The position numbers and the translations under genes are program-made. DNA of 53,209 nucleotides from contig JAFARZ010000051.1 in NCBI GenBank assembly GCA_019245115.1, positions 1-53,209 of the forward strand. The letters are read 5' to 3'. Positions within the stretch are counted from its first letter, which is position 1, and every line of letters starts with the position of its first letter. This document shows positions 46,501 to 53,209 of this stretch, one piece after another. Under the pieces are notes generated by a model that was not told where the DNA came from, did no database searches, and worked only from the letters and a program-made list of their open reading frames with translations. This stretch comes from Streptosporangiaceae bacterium (GTDB taxonomy: Bacteria > Actinomycetota > Actinomycetes > Streptosporangiales > Streptosporangiaceae).

Positions 46501-46738
46501 CTTCCTCCTCGACCCGTGGTGGAACCCGGCCACCGAGGCGCAGGCGGTGGACCGCACGCATCGCATCGGCCAGACCCGCACGGTGATGGTGTACCGCCTC
46601 ATCGCCAAGGACACCATCGAGGAGAAGGTGATGGCGCTGCAGGCCCGCAAGGCCGAGCTGTTCGCCAGCGTCATGGACGAGGGGAACACGTTCGGCAGCC
46701 GCCTCACCGCCGAAGACCTTCAAAATCTTTTCGAATGA
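43535..46738 (+). CDS. SWIM zinc finger SNF2-family helicase/translocase
   Basis: This DNA translocase belongs to the bacterial SNF2 (HepA/RapA-like) group. The 1067-residue protein starts with a SWIM zinc finger (Cys77, Cys79, Cys85, His87). A divergent middle region of about 500 residues precedes the SNF2 ATPase. Walker A DDMGLGKTLQTL is near residue 633, DEAQ near 732, and ITGTPMENNLMELWSLL follows. The helicase C-terminal half has VFSQFTGFLTHV, LKAGGFGLNLTEADY and DRTHRIGQTRTVMVYRL. Such proteins remodel nucleoprotein or RNA polymerase complexes. It is followed by an acyl-CoA ligase gene 35 bases on. Confidence 0.93.
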   Translation: MRVELLGLEPDSLADIVGEECYELALRYVRDGAVTQQVWVDEQNALCGIVRGRHGGFYTPAVYFTSGARVTVSGAQCSCTSRWGCEHAAALLLSAVRPPDGGDTNAGAAWERSLEELLTASDGTASDGAAGYGAAAGTPLAVELSLAGPSLMARLVQPGKNGGWIYGSLSWAKLDNYDYHGGYRRSHVRLLREMLALHRTRVNQSYYYYSYGDERQIELTAFQSPRLWPLLDEARDAGLRLLRAGRREPMDQHREAELCLDVTGRDALLIAPVIRLAGDDRPVVAVAFIGDDGHGVVYTDSAGRFQLARLARPVPDSIQRLALGGGHLQVPDTEAFRTRYYPRLRRTATLISSDGSFAPPEISEPTLVVQASYGDDHDVELGWEWLYQVGGNEFRLPLHEGSPHGGQHGSDYRDPAAERAVLESLPSGPRPGTLSGLDTMRFTTELLPLLRSQPGVAVEVSGTPADYREAAARIGVSTDERAGDTDWFDLGVTITVENHDVPFAEVFKALSRGDTHLLLADGAYFSLEKPELQALQKLIEEARALQDKEDGPLKISRFQVSLWDELAALGVVSRQAAAWSEGLLSLRGAADPHASEPPRAINARLRPYQLDGFQWLAFLWRHRLGGILADDMGLGKTLQTLTLISHAKEGAAKEGHAQASRPFIIVAPTSVVPNWAAEAAKFAPDLTVETITSRAQRIGELARTADAIVTSYTLLRLDFEEYADLEWSGLILDEAQSVKNHQSQIYQCARKLPAPFKVAITGTPMENNLMELWSLLSITAPGLFPHPARFKEYYVQPIEKKGDAELLAQLKRRIRPLIMRRTKEQVAKDLPPKQEQILEVELHPKHRKIYQTHLQRERQKVLGLLGDLNANRFTILRSLTLLRQLSLHPALIDTVHGDVPSAKIDTLIDQIRDVVGGGHRALVFSQFTGFLTHVRIRLAAAGIQYCYLDGSTRDRTGVLKAFKDGTAPVFLISLKAGGFGLNLTEADYCFLLDPWWNPATEAQAVDRTHRIGQTRTVMVYRLIAKDTIEEKVMALQARKAELFASVMDEGNTFGSRLTAEDLQNLFE

Positions 46739-46773
46739 ACGGCTGTGGTTCTTCACCGTCCTAATCTGGATAC

Positions 46774-48339
46774 GTGGAGACAGCTCTTTCACCAGTGGAC
46801 TTCGCCCGCCGCACTCGCCGTTTGCACGGACACCGGGAGGCGGTGGTCGATGGCGACCTACGGCTCACCTATGCGCAGTTCTTCGACCGGTGCGACCGGT
46901 GGTCCTCCGCGCTGCGAGCGCTGGGAACCGGCCGCGGTGACCGGGTGGCCACGATCGCGCCGAACACGCACGCGCAGCTCGAATCCTTCTATGCCGTGCC
47001 GCAGCTCGGCGCGGTCCTGGTGCCGATCAACTACCGGCTGACCCCGGACGATTTCGTCTACATCGTCAACCACTCCGGCGCCACAGTGGTCTGCGCGCAC
47101 AGCGACTACCTGGACGCGGTGGACGGTGTCCGCGATCAGATGCCGGACGTCAGGCACTTCGTCGCCTTCGAGGGCTCGAAACCGGGATGGCTGGACTATG
47201 AGCAGGCGATCGCCGAGGCCAGCAGCGAGTTCAGCAAGCCGGAGATCGACGAGCGGGATCTGCTGACGATCAACTACACCAGCGGCACCACGGCCCGGCC
47301 GAAGGGCGTGATGATCACGCACCGGAACGCCGCCATGAACAGCATCGGCACTCTGCTGCACCTGCCCATGGGTGTGGGTGAACGGTATCTGTGGACGCTG
47401 CCGATGTTCCACGCCAACGGCTGGACCTACACGTGGACGGTGACCGCGGCCGGGGGCACGCACATCTGCCTGCGCAAGGTCGACCCCGCGCTGATCTTCA
47501 AGCTGATCAGGGACGAGCGGGTGAGCTGGCTGTGTGCGGCGCCTACCGTGCTCATCGGGCTGGCCAACGCGGAAGCTCCAGCGGACCTCCCGCAGTGCTC
47601 GCCGATCGGGGGTGTGAATGTGGTAACCGCGGGCGCGCCGCCGGCGGCGGCCACGATCGAGCGGCTCGAGGGCAAGTTCGGCTGGAACGTCACCCACGTC
47701 TACGGCCTGACCGAGACCGCGCCGTTCATCACGGTGTGCGCGCCACTTCCCGAGCACGAGGGCCTCACCCCGGCCGACCGTGCCGTGGTGAAGGCCCGGC
47801 AGGGCGTGGAGCTGATCACCTCTGGCGAGCTGCGGGTGGTGGACATCGACGGCCGCGAGGTGTCACCTGACGGGGAGACCGTGGGCGAGATCGTGGTACG
47901 CGGCAACGTGGTCATGGCGGGCTACTACCAGGATCCGGAGGCGACCGACCGGGCCATGGGCGACGGCTGGTTCCACTCCGGCGACGCCGCGGTCGTGCAC
48001 CCGGACGGTTACGTCGAGATCCGGGACCGGCTGAAGGACGTGATCATCAGCGGCGGCGAGAACATCTCATCGGTGGAGGTCGAAGGCGCGTTGCTGCGCC
48101 ATCCGGCGGTCCAGGAAGTGGCGATCGTCGGGCTGCCGCACGAGAAATGGGGCGAGACACCCCACGCCTTCGTAGTGGTTCGTGACGGTGCCAGCGTGAC
48201 CGAGGACGAGATCATCGCGTTCGCTCGCGAGCACCTGGCCCACTTCAAGGCCCCGCGCGGAGTGACGTTCGTCACCGAACTCCCCAAGACCGCGACCGGC
48301 AAGATCCAGAAATTCGTGCTGCGGCAACTTACCAGCTGA
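46774..48339 (+). CDS. Long-chain fatty acid-CoA ligase-type acyl-CoA synthetase
   Basis: This ANL-superfamily enzyme activates a carboxylic acid with ATP and joins it to CoA. It has YTSGTTARPKGV (A3 motif, near residue 168), YGLTETAPF (A5), the A7/A8 region WFHSGDAAVVHPDGYVEIRDR, and the catalytic Lys in PKTATGKIQKF near the C-terminus. The length of 521 residues is typical. The exact substrate is unclear; similarity in style is to medium/long-chain or dimethylmalonyl-type ligases. GTG start at 46774. Its end overlaps the convergent ndk gene by 11 bases. Confidence 0.92.
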   Translation: METALSPVDFARRTRRLHGHREAVVDGDLRLTYAQFFDRCDRWSSALRALGTGRGDRVATIAPNTHAQLESFYAVPQLGAVLVPINYRLTPDDFVYIVNHSGATVVCAHSDYLDAVDGVRDQMPDVRHFVAFEGSKPGWLDYEQAIAEASSEFSKPEIDERDLLTINYTSGTTARPKGVMITHRNAAMNSIGTLLHLPMGVGERYLWTLPMFHANGWTYTWTVTAAGGTHICLRKVDPALIFKLIRDERVSWLCAAPTVLIGLANAEAPADLPQCSPIGGVNVVTAGAPPAAATIERLEGKFGWNVTHVYGLTETAPFITVCAPLPEHEGLTPADRAVVKARQGVELITSGELRVVDIDGREVSPDGETVGEIVVRGNVVMAGYYQDPEATDRAMGDGWFHSGDAAVVHPDGYVEIRDRLKDVIISGGENISSVEVEGALLRHPAVQEVAIVGLPHEKWGETPHAFVVVRDGASVTEDEIIAFAREHLAHFKAPRGVTFVTELPKTATGKIQKFVLRQLTS

Positions 48340-48823
48340 GTGTCTCGGCAATGCTCCTGTAGTCGAACAGCTCGGACTCGTCGAACCACAGGCTGACCTC
48401 GTACTTCGCCTCGTCCCGGTTGCCGGAGGCGTGCACCAGGTTGGCGACGGCCTTGCCGGTCGCCGCGGCGGCGGCCTTGGACTGGTGGGCGAAGTCGCCG
48501 CGGATCGACCCGGGCTGAGCCTCGTTCGGGTAGGTCACGCCGACCAGCTTGCGGACGGTAGCGACCGCGTCCTCGCCCTCGAGCACCAGCGCGATCACGG
48601 GGCCGCGCTGCATGAACGCCGCGGTCGCCTCATACACCGCCTTGCTGGTGCGTTCCTCCAGATCGAAATAATGCTTGCGGGTGAAGTCCGGGTCCAGCGT
48701 CCGCATCTTCATGCCGACGATCTTCAGCGAAGCGTCTTCGAACCGCTGAAGTATCCGGCCCGCCAGACCGCGTACGACGGCGTCCGGCTTCAGTATGACG
48801 AGCGTGCGCTCCCGCAGATCCAT
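48329..48823 (-). CDS. ndk: Nucleoside diphosphate kinase-like protein
   Basis: This enzyme equilibrates nucleoside di- and triphosphates. The 164-residue protein keeps TLVILKPDAVVRGLAGRIL, KPD phosphate-site residues, YFDLEERT, GPVIALVLEGEDAV and SIRGDFA. The catalytic His lies in the altered context NLVHASGN (usual NxxHGSD). The insertion before it (FAHQSKAAAAATGKAVA) makes it longer than classic Ndk (about 136-140 residues), so it may be a second, divergent Ndk. Start ATG at 48823. Confidence 0.85.
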   Translation of the reverse strand: MDLRERTLVILKPDAVVRGLAGRILQRFEDASLKIVGMKMRTLDPDFTRKHYFDLEERTSKAVYEATAAFMQRGPVIALVLEGEDAVATVRKLVGVTYPNEAQPGSIRGDFAHQSKAAAAATGKAVANLVHASGNRDEAKYEVSLWFDESELFDYRSIAETLSW

Positions 48824-48868
48824 GGAGACAGGGTAGCGGCCGGCCATGGTGCGCCAGTACGTGCGCGG

Positions 48869-49459
48869 TCAAACCTGACGGGATTCGAGGCGGAGCAGCT
48901 GCTGTTTCCGGGTGCTGCCACCACGGTATCCACCGATCGCGCCGCTCGCGGGCAGCACGCGGTGGCACGGGACGATGATGGGAATCGGGTTGGTGGCCAG
49001 CGCCGTCCCCGCCGCGCGGAAGGCCCTGGGGCTGCCCGCCGCGGCGGCGATCTCGTTGTACGTGGTGGTGCCGGCGTACGGGATCCGCGCGGTGGCCTTG
49101 AGTACCTCTCGGCGGAATCCCCGGGTTAGCGTCCAGTCGAGCGGCAGGTCGAATACGGTGCGCTGCCCGGCGAAGTACTCGTCGAGCTCCCGGCGGGCCG
49201 GGTCCAGGCGGGCGGGCGCGTGCAGTATCCGCGGTGAGACCTTCGCGGCCAGTTCGTCGAGCACGTCTTCCAGCCGCTCGTTGTCGTACGCGATCCGGAC
49301 GACGCCGCGGTCCGTGACGGAAATGGTCAGCGGGCCGACCGGGCTGTCCACCGCGGCGTAGGCGACGTCGAGCAATCCTCGCTGCGCGGCGCGTTCAGCC
49401 AGGTCCGTCCGTAGCCTGGCCATCGTCTCGTCACTCGGTGCGGGTATGTGCATGGTCAT
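48869..49459 (-). CDS. ogt: Methylated-DNA-[protein]-cysteine S-methyltransferase
   Basis: This suicide DNA repair protein removes methyl groups from O6-methylguanine. The acceptor Cys lies in PIIVPCHRVLPASGAIGGYRGG near residue 160 (shown as IVPCHRVLPASG). The preceding helix-turn-helix has IPYAGTTTYNEIAAAAGSP. GAGGTAACCG precedes the ATG at 49459; M3 at 49453 is alternative. It overlaps the end of an ECF sigma gene by 29 bases. In several actinomycetes such sigma-ogt pairs co-occur, so repair may be induced by that sigma factor. Confidence 0.95.
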   Translation of the reverse strand: MTMHIPAPSDETMARLRTDLAERAAQRGLLDVAYAAVDSPVGPLTISVTDRGVVRIAYDNERLEDVLDELAAKVSPRILHAPARLDPARRELDEYFAGQRTVFDLPLDWTLTRGFRREVLKATARIPYAGTTTYNEIAAAAGSPRAFRAAGTALATNPIPIIVPCHRVLPASGAIGGYRGGSTRKQQLLRLESRQV

Positions 49460-49925
49460 CGGTTACCTCCTCACGGAGCGTCTTGAGCGCCTCGTGGACA
49501 TTGCGGCGGGCGGCTTCGACGCTGGTCTGCATGGTGTTCGCGATTTCGTCGTAGGGCAGGTCGAGGATGGTCCGGAGCGCGACCGCCTGCCGCTGCTTGG
49601 GCGGCAAGGCTCGCACCCGGGCCCAGAGGTGTTCATCGGGGAGTTCGGGTTGCCGCGTCGCCGCGGGCTCCGGGGGCGAGGCAGCCGGGACGGGCGCCCG
49701 CGCCTGGGCCCGGGCGAAGTCGATCACCTTACGCGCCGCGATCTTGAGCAGCCAGGACTTGACCGACTCCGGCTTGCGCACATCCCGGTAGGCGGCCAGG
49801 GCGGCGAGCATCGTCTCCTGGAAGATGTCGTCGGCGTGAGCCGGGCCGAGCTGGGACGCGGCAAACCGCCACACGTCAGCGCCGTACCAATCCAGGATCA
49901 GTTCGAACGGGGGCAACTGGCTCAC
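49431..49925 (-). CDS. ECF RNA polymerase sigma factor
   Basis: This 164-residue extracytoplasmic-function sigma factor has region 2 (about 10-80: DVWRFAASQLGPAHADDIFQET and SVKSWLLKIAARKVIDFAR, in parts) and region 4 (about 105-155: LPPKQRQAVALRTILDLPYDEIA). A Pro/Ala-rich linker joins them. No anti-sigma factor is seen next to it. It is the upstream member of a two-gene unit with ogt. Initiation at ATG 49925 has GAGG 8 bases before. Confidence 0.88.
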   Translation of the reverse strand: MSQLPPFELILDWYGADVWRFAASQLGPAHADDIFQETMLAALAAYRDVRKPESVKSWLLKIAARKVIDFARAQARAPVPAASPPEPAATRQPELPDEHLWARVRALPPKQRQAVALRTILDLPYDEIANTMQTSVEAARRNVHEALKTLREEVTDDHAHTRTE

Positions 49926-50096
49926 TGATGTGACTCCTCAGGGAGGATCTGGCCGAGGCACGCCGGGCAACCATACACAGCCAGCCCCGGTGAATTCCGG
50001 GTTCCTTTGGTCGCTTCATGCCCACCAGACGCGCGGACGCCCGGAAACGTGAGATCATGGCGCAGCGCCGCTGAGCAGCGGTTGTGGGGAGCAAGG

Positions 50097-50780
50097 GTGG
50101 GTAAAAGAGAAACCGGGCTCGTGGCGACACGAAGCGTTCCAGAGCCGACGCGACGCGAGCCGTCATGGCCGAAAGTCATCGCGACCACGCTTCGTCTGTG
50201 GATGCAGCGGCGGCGGCGCCGGATGCGGGTCAGCATCCTGGCCGCCGGCCTGGTCGTGGCGGTGGGTGCGGCCGTCGCGGTCAGCCTGGTGCTCGCCGCT
50301 GGTGCGCCGGTCCGGGGTGACCTCGTGCAGCGCGGAGCCGATCGGAGTCTCAGCGCGGTGAATGATTCCGCCGTGGCGGCGGCGGCGTTCGGCCGCGACT
50401 TCGAGGCGGCCATGACGGCGGATCTTCAGGCCCGGGTCGCGGCCGGCCAGCAACTGCTGCATAACAAGAACGTGCACGCCGGGTCCGCCGCCAGGACCGC
50501 GCTGACCGAGGGCAGCGTCGACGCACGACTGCTCGTCGTGCTGGCCAAGCTGGCCGGGCAGCGGCGCATAAGCATAGTCTTCATCGGCGCCAACGTCCCG
50601 TTGCGCGAGGCCGAGGTGGCCGCCGCCACGACCGGCCAGCTACGGTCGATGCTCTCGTTCCTGCGCGGTCAGCAGGCGCCGTACCTGCCGGACCAGGCGG
50701 GCCTGGTCCGGGTAGCCCGGGGCAAGTACTTGCTGGAGATCCAGTACGACGCCCCGAGCCCGATCGGCCTGCTGGGGTGA
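50097..50780 (+). CDS. Single-pass membrane protein of unknown function
   Basis: This 227-residue protein has a basic cytoplasmic N-terminus (LWMQRRRRRMR), one membrane helix (VSILAAGLVVAVGAAVAVSLVLAAG) and an extracytoplasmic domain of about 140 residues that is helical and then alpha/beta (DARLLVVLAKLAGQRRISIVFIGA). No motif was recognised. GGGGAG lies 5 bases before the GTG at 50097. It runs divergent from the sigma-ogt pair and ends immediately next to the stop of the convergent GH16 gene. Confidence 0.7.
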   Translation: MGKRETGLVATRSVPEPTRREPSWPKVIATTLRLWMQRRRRRMRVSILAAGLVVAVGAAVAVSLVLAAGAPVRGDLVQRGADRSLSAVNDSAVAAAAFGRDFEAAMTADLQARVAAGQQLLHNKNVHAGSAARTALTEGSVDARLLVVLAKLAGQRRISIVFIGANVPLREAEVAAATTGQLRSMLSFLRGQQAPYLPDQAGLVRVARGKYLLEIQYDAPSPIGLLG

Positions 50781-52235
50781 TTAGTGCGCGGGGAAGCTGA
50801 GGTAGTGCAGGCTGACGAACGGCGGGTTGCCGCCCGCGCCTGAGACGAATTCCAGGTAGACGTTGTGCGTGCCGGTGACCGTGGAGATGTTCGCGGGGAT
50901 CGTCCGCCACGACGTCCAGCCGCCGGTGTTCCCCACCGCGAAGCTGCCCACCGGCGAGTTGGCCGGGTTGTCAAGCACCACCTCCACCAGGCCGCTGACC
51001 CCGCCGGCCGCGCCGGATGCGACCCGTGCGTCGAACTGGCTGGAGCCGGACCCGAAGCTGACGTTGCTGTACTCCAGGTAGTCGCCGTTGGTGAGCTGAG
51101 CGGCCTGGTTCCCGTCGACGCCGCTCGGGTTGGTGTCCCCGGTGGCCGGCGTGACGTTTATCGTCCCCTGGTGGTTGCTGAAGCAGTCGGCGGAGATGTC
51201 CGAGGTCGCGGTGGTCGTGCAGGACGAACCTCCGCCACCACCGCCACCCCCGCCGCCACCACCGCCGCTGCCGGTAGTGGTGTAGACGGCTACGTAGCTG
51301 ACGCTCATCCCGGCGCCCGAACTAGTCGCGCTGGTCGGGGTGGTGCAGCCACACACGCCGTTCGGGAAACCGCCGCCGATCGCGACGTCCAGGATCAGGA
51401 AGAAACCGTGGTCCACGGCAGCCTGCCAGGTGGACGTGCCCACCTGACTCTCGTTCACCGTGAAGTACGCGTTGCCGTTGAGGTACCAGGTGATCGACTC
51501 GGCGCTGGTGTTCGTCCGGTTGATGATGACCGAGTAGGTGTTGTAACCGGTCTGGCAGCCCGAACAGGACACCAGGCCGCTACCCTGCCCGGTTGTCTCG
51601 TTGCACGGGCCGCCCGGATCGACGCCGCAGTGCAGGGTGCCGGCGACCTGGGAGCGCGCGTTGACGTCCTCCATGATGTCGATCTCTCCGGTTGATGGCC
51701 AGTTCGAGCACGTCATCGTGCCCGAGGTCCCGGCGCCGCTGGCGCGGAAGCCGGCGCCGAGCATCCAGAACGCGGGCCAGTATCCGAGCCCGCTGCCCGG
51801 GTTCGGCTGGCGGACCGAGGCACTGACTTCCATCTCGCCGCCGGCCGGCGCCGCGAAGCTGTCGGCCACCGTCTCGATCCGGCCTGAGGTCCAGGAACCG
51901 CCGGAGTTCACCGGGGTCACGTTCAGGTGACCGCTGCCGTCCTCGGAGACGTTGGCCGTCGAGTTCGTGTTGCTCTCAACCTCGCCGGTGCCCCAGTTCG
52001 CCGCGCAGCCGTTGCCGGAGTACTGCGTACCCTGGTCATATGTCCAGCTGGAGTCCACGGGGGATCCGGCCGAGCCGGTGAACCCGTCGCTGAACATGGT
52101 GGTCCATCCGGATGGCGGCGGCGGGACAGTGCCCGCCGACGCCGCCGGCGCGATCGCGGCGGACGCCAGGAACGTGATCGCGGGCACCAGCGCGATGAGC
52201 GCCAGCCTCGTTCTCGTCAGGTCCGGTTTTCGCAT
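50781..52235 (-). CDS. Secreted GH16 beta-glucanase with CBM6-like module
   Basis: This glycoside hydrolase family 16 enzyme probably cuts beta-1,3/1,4-glucans. A signal peptide (LALIALVPAITFLASAAIAPAASA) is followed by a GH16 domain (about 45-290) with catalytic GEIDIMEDV and WPAFWMLG. A poly-Gly linker of about 13 Gly (about 300) and a CBM6-like beta-sandwich (NGDYLEYSNVSFGSG and HNVYLEFVSG) follow. GAGGAGGAATC precedes the ATG at 52235. The start lies inside the last codons of the LacI-type regulator gene (19-base overlap), implying a coupled operon. Confidence 0.92.
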   Translation of the reverse strand: MRKPDLTRTRLALIALVPAITFLASAAIAPAASAGTVPPPPSGWTTMFSDGFTGSAGSPVDSSWTYDQGTQYSGNGCAANWGTGEVESNTNSTANVSEDGSGHLNVTPVNSGGSWTSGRIETVADSFAAPAGGEMEVSASVRQPNPGSGLGYWPAFWMLGAGFRASGAGTSGTMTCSNWPSTGEIDIMEDVNARSQVAGTLHCGVDPGGPCNETTGQGSGLVSCSGCQTGYNTYSVIINRTNTSAESITWYLNGNAYFTVNESQVGTSTWQAAVDHGFFLILDVAIGGGFPNGVCGCTTPTSATSSGAGMSVSYVAVYTTTGSGGGGGGGGGGGGGSSCTTTATSDISADCFSNHQGTINVTPATGDTNPSGVDGNQAAQLTNGDYLEYSNVSFGSGSSQFDARVASGAAGGVSGLVEVVLDNPANSPVGSFAVGNTGGWTSWRTIPANISTVTGTHNVYLEFVSGAGGNPPFVSLHYLSFPAH

Positions 52236-53209
52236 GACGATTCCTCCTCGCGGGGATGGGTGGCCCGCTCCTGACATCCGCAGCTAGCGCGGAAGACCGC
52301 GGCCGTCGGCAGCATCTCCGCCCGTGACGGCAGCGTGGGTTCACCGATCCGGGCCAGCAGGCGCTGGGCGGCACGTGTACCGAGGTCGCGTACCGGCTGG
52401 CTCACCGTGGTCAGCGGCGGATCCAGGAAGCGACTCGGGTACACGTCGTCGAATCCGGTCAGCGCCACATCCCCGGGCACGCTGATGCCGGCCCGCTGGA
52501 ACTCGCGCAGCACGCCGATGGCCATCTGGTCGTTGGCGCAAACCACCGCCTCGGGCAGCGATCGGCGATCGAGGCGATCGATCAGCACGCGCGCGGCGGC
52601 CGCGCCGCTGCCTTCGGAGAAGTCCCCGTGAATGACCTGCTCGATGACGCTGTCCCGGGTGGCCAGGATGGCCTCTTCGAAAGCCGCCTGCCGCTGGCTG
52701 GCGTCAGGCGCGTCCTTCGGCCCGGTGACGAAGCACAGCCTCCGGTAACGGTGCCGCACCACCAGATGCGAGACCAGCGCGGTCATGCCGGAGTGGTTGT
52801 CGGCGACGATCACGTCGAGCTCGGATTCGTCACGGCGGCCGGCGATGACGACCACCGGGATGCGGCGGGCCAGGCTGCGTAGTTCCCCGGCGGGCAGGAC
52901 CTCCTCGGCCACGAGCAAGCCGTCGACCTTGCCGGACAGCGAACGGATCCGCTGCTCGAACTCCTGCCCACGGCTGCCGAACGTCAGCAGCAAAGAGAAC
53001 CCGGTGCCGCGCAGCACCGCCTCGGCGGCGTGCACGATCTGGTCGACGAACAGCACGCTGCTCTGCTCGATGTCGATCTCTTCGCCGCCGCGTTCCAGGG
53101 CCGCGAAGCCGATGATGTCCTTGCGGCGATTGCTGAGGCCCTGAGCGTAGGCGTCCGGCACGAAGCCGAGGGCGTCGATCACGGCGAGCACGCGCTCCCG
53201 CGTGTCCGG
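52217..53209 (-). CDS. LacI-family transcriptional regulator (N-terminus cut by window)
   Basis: This partial regulator is open at the right edge. The visible part begins in helix 3 of the LacI DNA-binding domain (TRERVLAVIDALGFVPDAYAQGL) and continues through the periplasmic-binding-protein-like effector domain (IPVVVIAGRRDESELDVIVADN, AVVCANDQMAIGVLREFQ, DVALTGFDDVYPSRFLDPPL; quoted in parts). It ends with a Cys pair (ASCGC). The downstream GH16 gene overlaps it, so it probably responds to a glucan oligosaccharide and controls its own operon. Confidence 0.9.
   Translation of the reverse strand, partial: PDTRERVLAVIDALGFVPDAYAQGLSNRRKDIIGFAALERGGEEIDIEQSSVLFVDQIVHAAEAVLRGTGFSLLLTFGSRGQEFEQRIRSLSGKVDGLLVAEEVLPAGELRSLARRIPVVVIAGRRDESELDVIVADNHSGMTALVSHLVVRHRYRRLCFVTGPKDAPDASQRQAAFEEAILATRDSVIEQVIHGDFSEGSGAAAARVLIDRLDRRSLPEAVVCANDQMAIGVLREFQRAGISVPGDVALTGFDDVYPSRFLDPPLTTVSQPVRDLGTRAAQRLLARIGEPTLPSRAEMLPTAAVFRASCGCQERATHPREEESSCENRT

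Overview
This is GC-rich chromosomal DNA of an actinomycete. The evidence is strong G/C bias at third codon positions, frequent GTG starts, a WhiB-family regulator, mycoredoxin (hence mycothiol), an ANTAR protein, DUF1707, DUF6542 and DUF222/HNH proteins, and a two-subunit exonuclease VII next to ispH. A Streptosporangiales-like soil actinomycete fits best; the genus cannot be fixed from sequence reading alone. No rRNA, tRNA or CRISPR array was recognised.

Layout. 1-6.5 kb: a WhiB7/WblC-type regulator with a long leader (promoter, upstream ORF, terminator hairpin), tesB, a UvrD2-like helicase, mycoredoxin, an ANTAR protein and an orphan cytosine-5 DNA methyltransferase. The whiB7-uvrD2-mrx1 neighbourhood matches the one known in mycobacteria. 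6.9-18.0 kb: seven leftward genes form a Tcp/Tn916-like type IV secretion or conjugation machine (TcpC/VirB8, TcpD, TcpE fused to a MinD-like domain, VirB4, VirB6/TrbL, a small membrane protein, a lytic transglycosylase-NlpC/P60 hydrolase). No relaxase, coupling ATPase or integrase is in view. 18.0-19.1 kb is a gene-poor stretch holding a minisatellite, a 54-bp perfect palindrome and iteron-like repeats. 19.1-34.8 kb is mostly housekeeping: ychF, a YCII/ECF42 sigma pair, rmuC, ispH, xseAB, a YihY protein, glpX, a glutamine synthetase-like ligase with a nearby MFS permease, and class I fumarase. 34.9-43.5 kb is more accessory: a receptor Ser/Thr kinase, an MFS remnant, an AT-rich island before a DUF222/HNH nuclease, two paralogous secreted lytic transglycosylase-like proteins and a GH53 galactanase. 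43.5-53.2 kb: a SWIM-SNF2 helicase, acyl-CoA ligase, nucleoside diphosphate kinase, an ECF sigma factor overlapping ogt, a membrane protein, and a LacI regulator overlapping a GH16 glucanase with a carbohydrate-binding module.

The most unexpected structure is a dispersed 30-bp repeat sitting inside protein-coding genes. Five copies (8506, 9306, 11328, 15172, 20983) lie in unrelated genes, on both coding strands and in different reading frames, always in low-complexity linkers or a C-terminal tail. In the ECF42 sigma gene the copy cleanly splits a 27-bp tandem array, which marks it as a discrete 30-bp in-frame insertion. Four of the five copies lie in the secretion cluster. A second repeat family is a large palindrome at 18570-18623 and 30972-31029.

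Starts were chosen from visible ribosome binding sites. Family assignments come from recognised motifs, without database searches.
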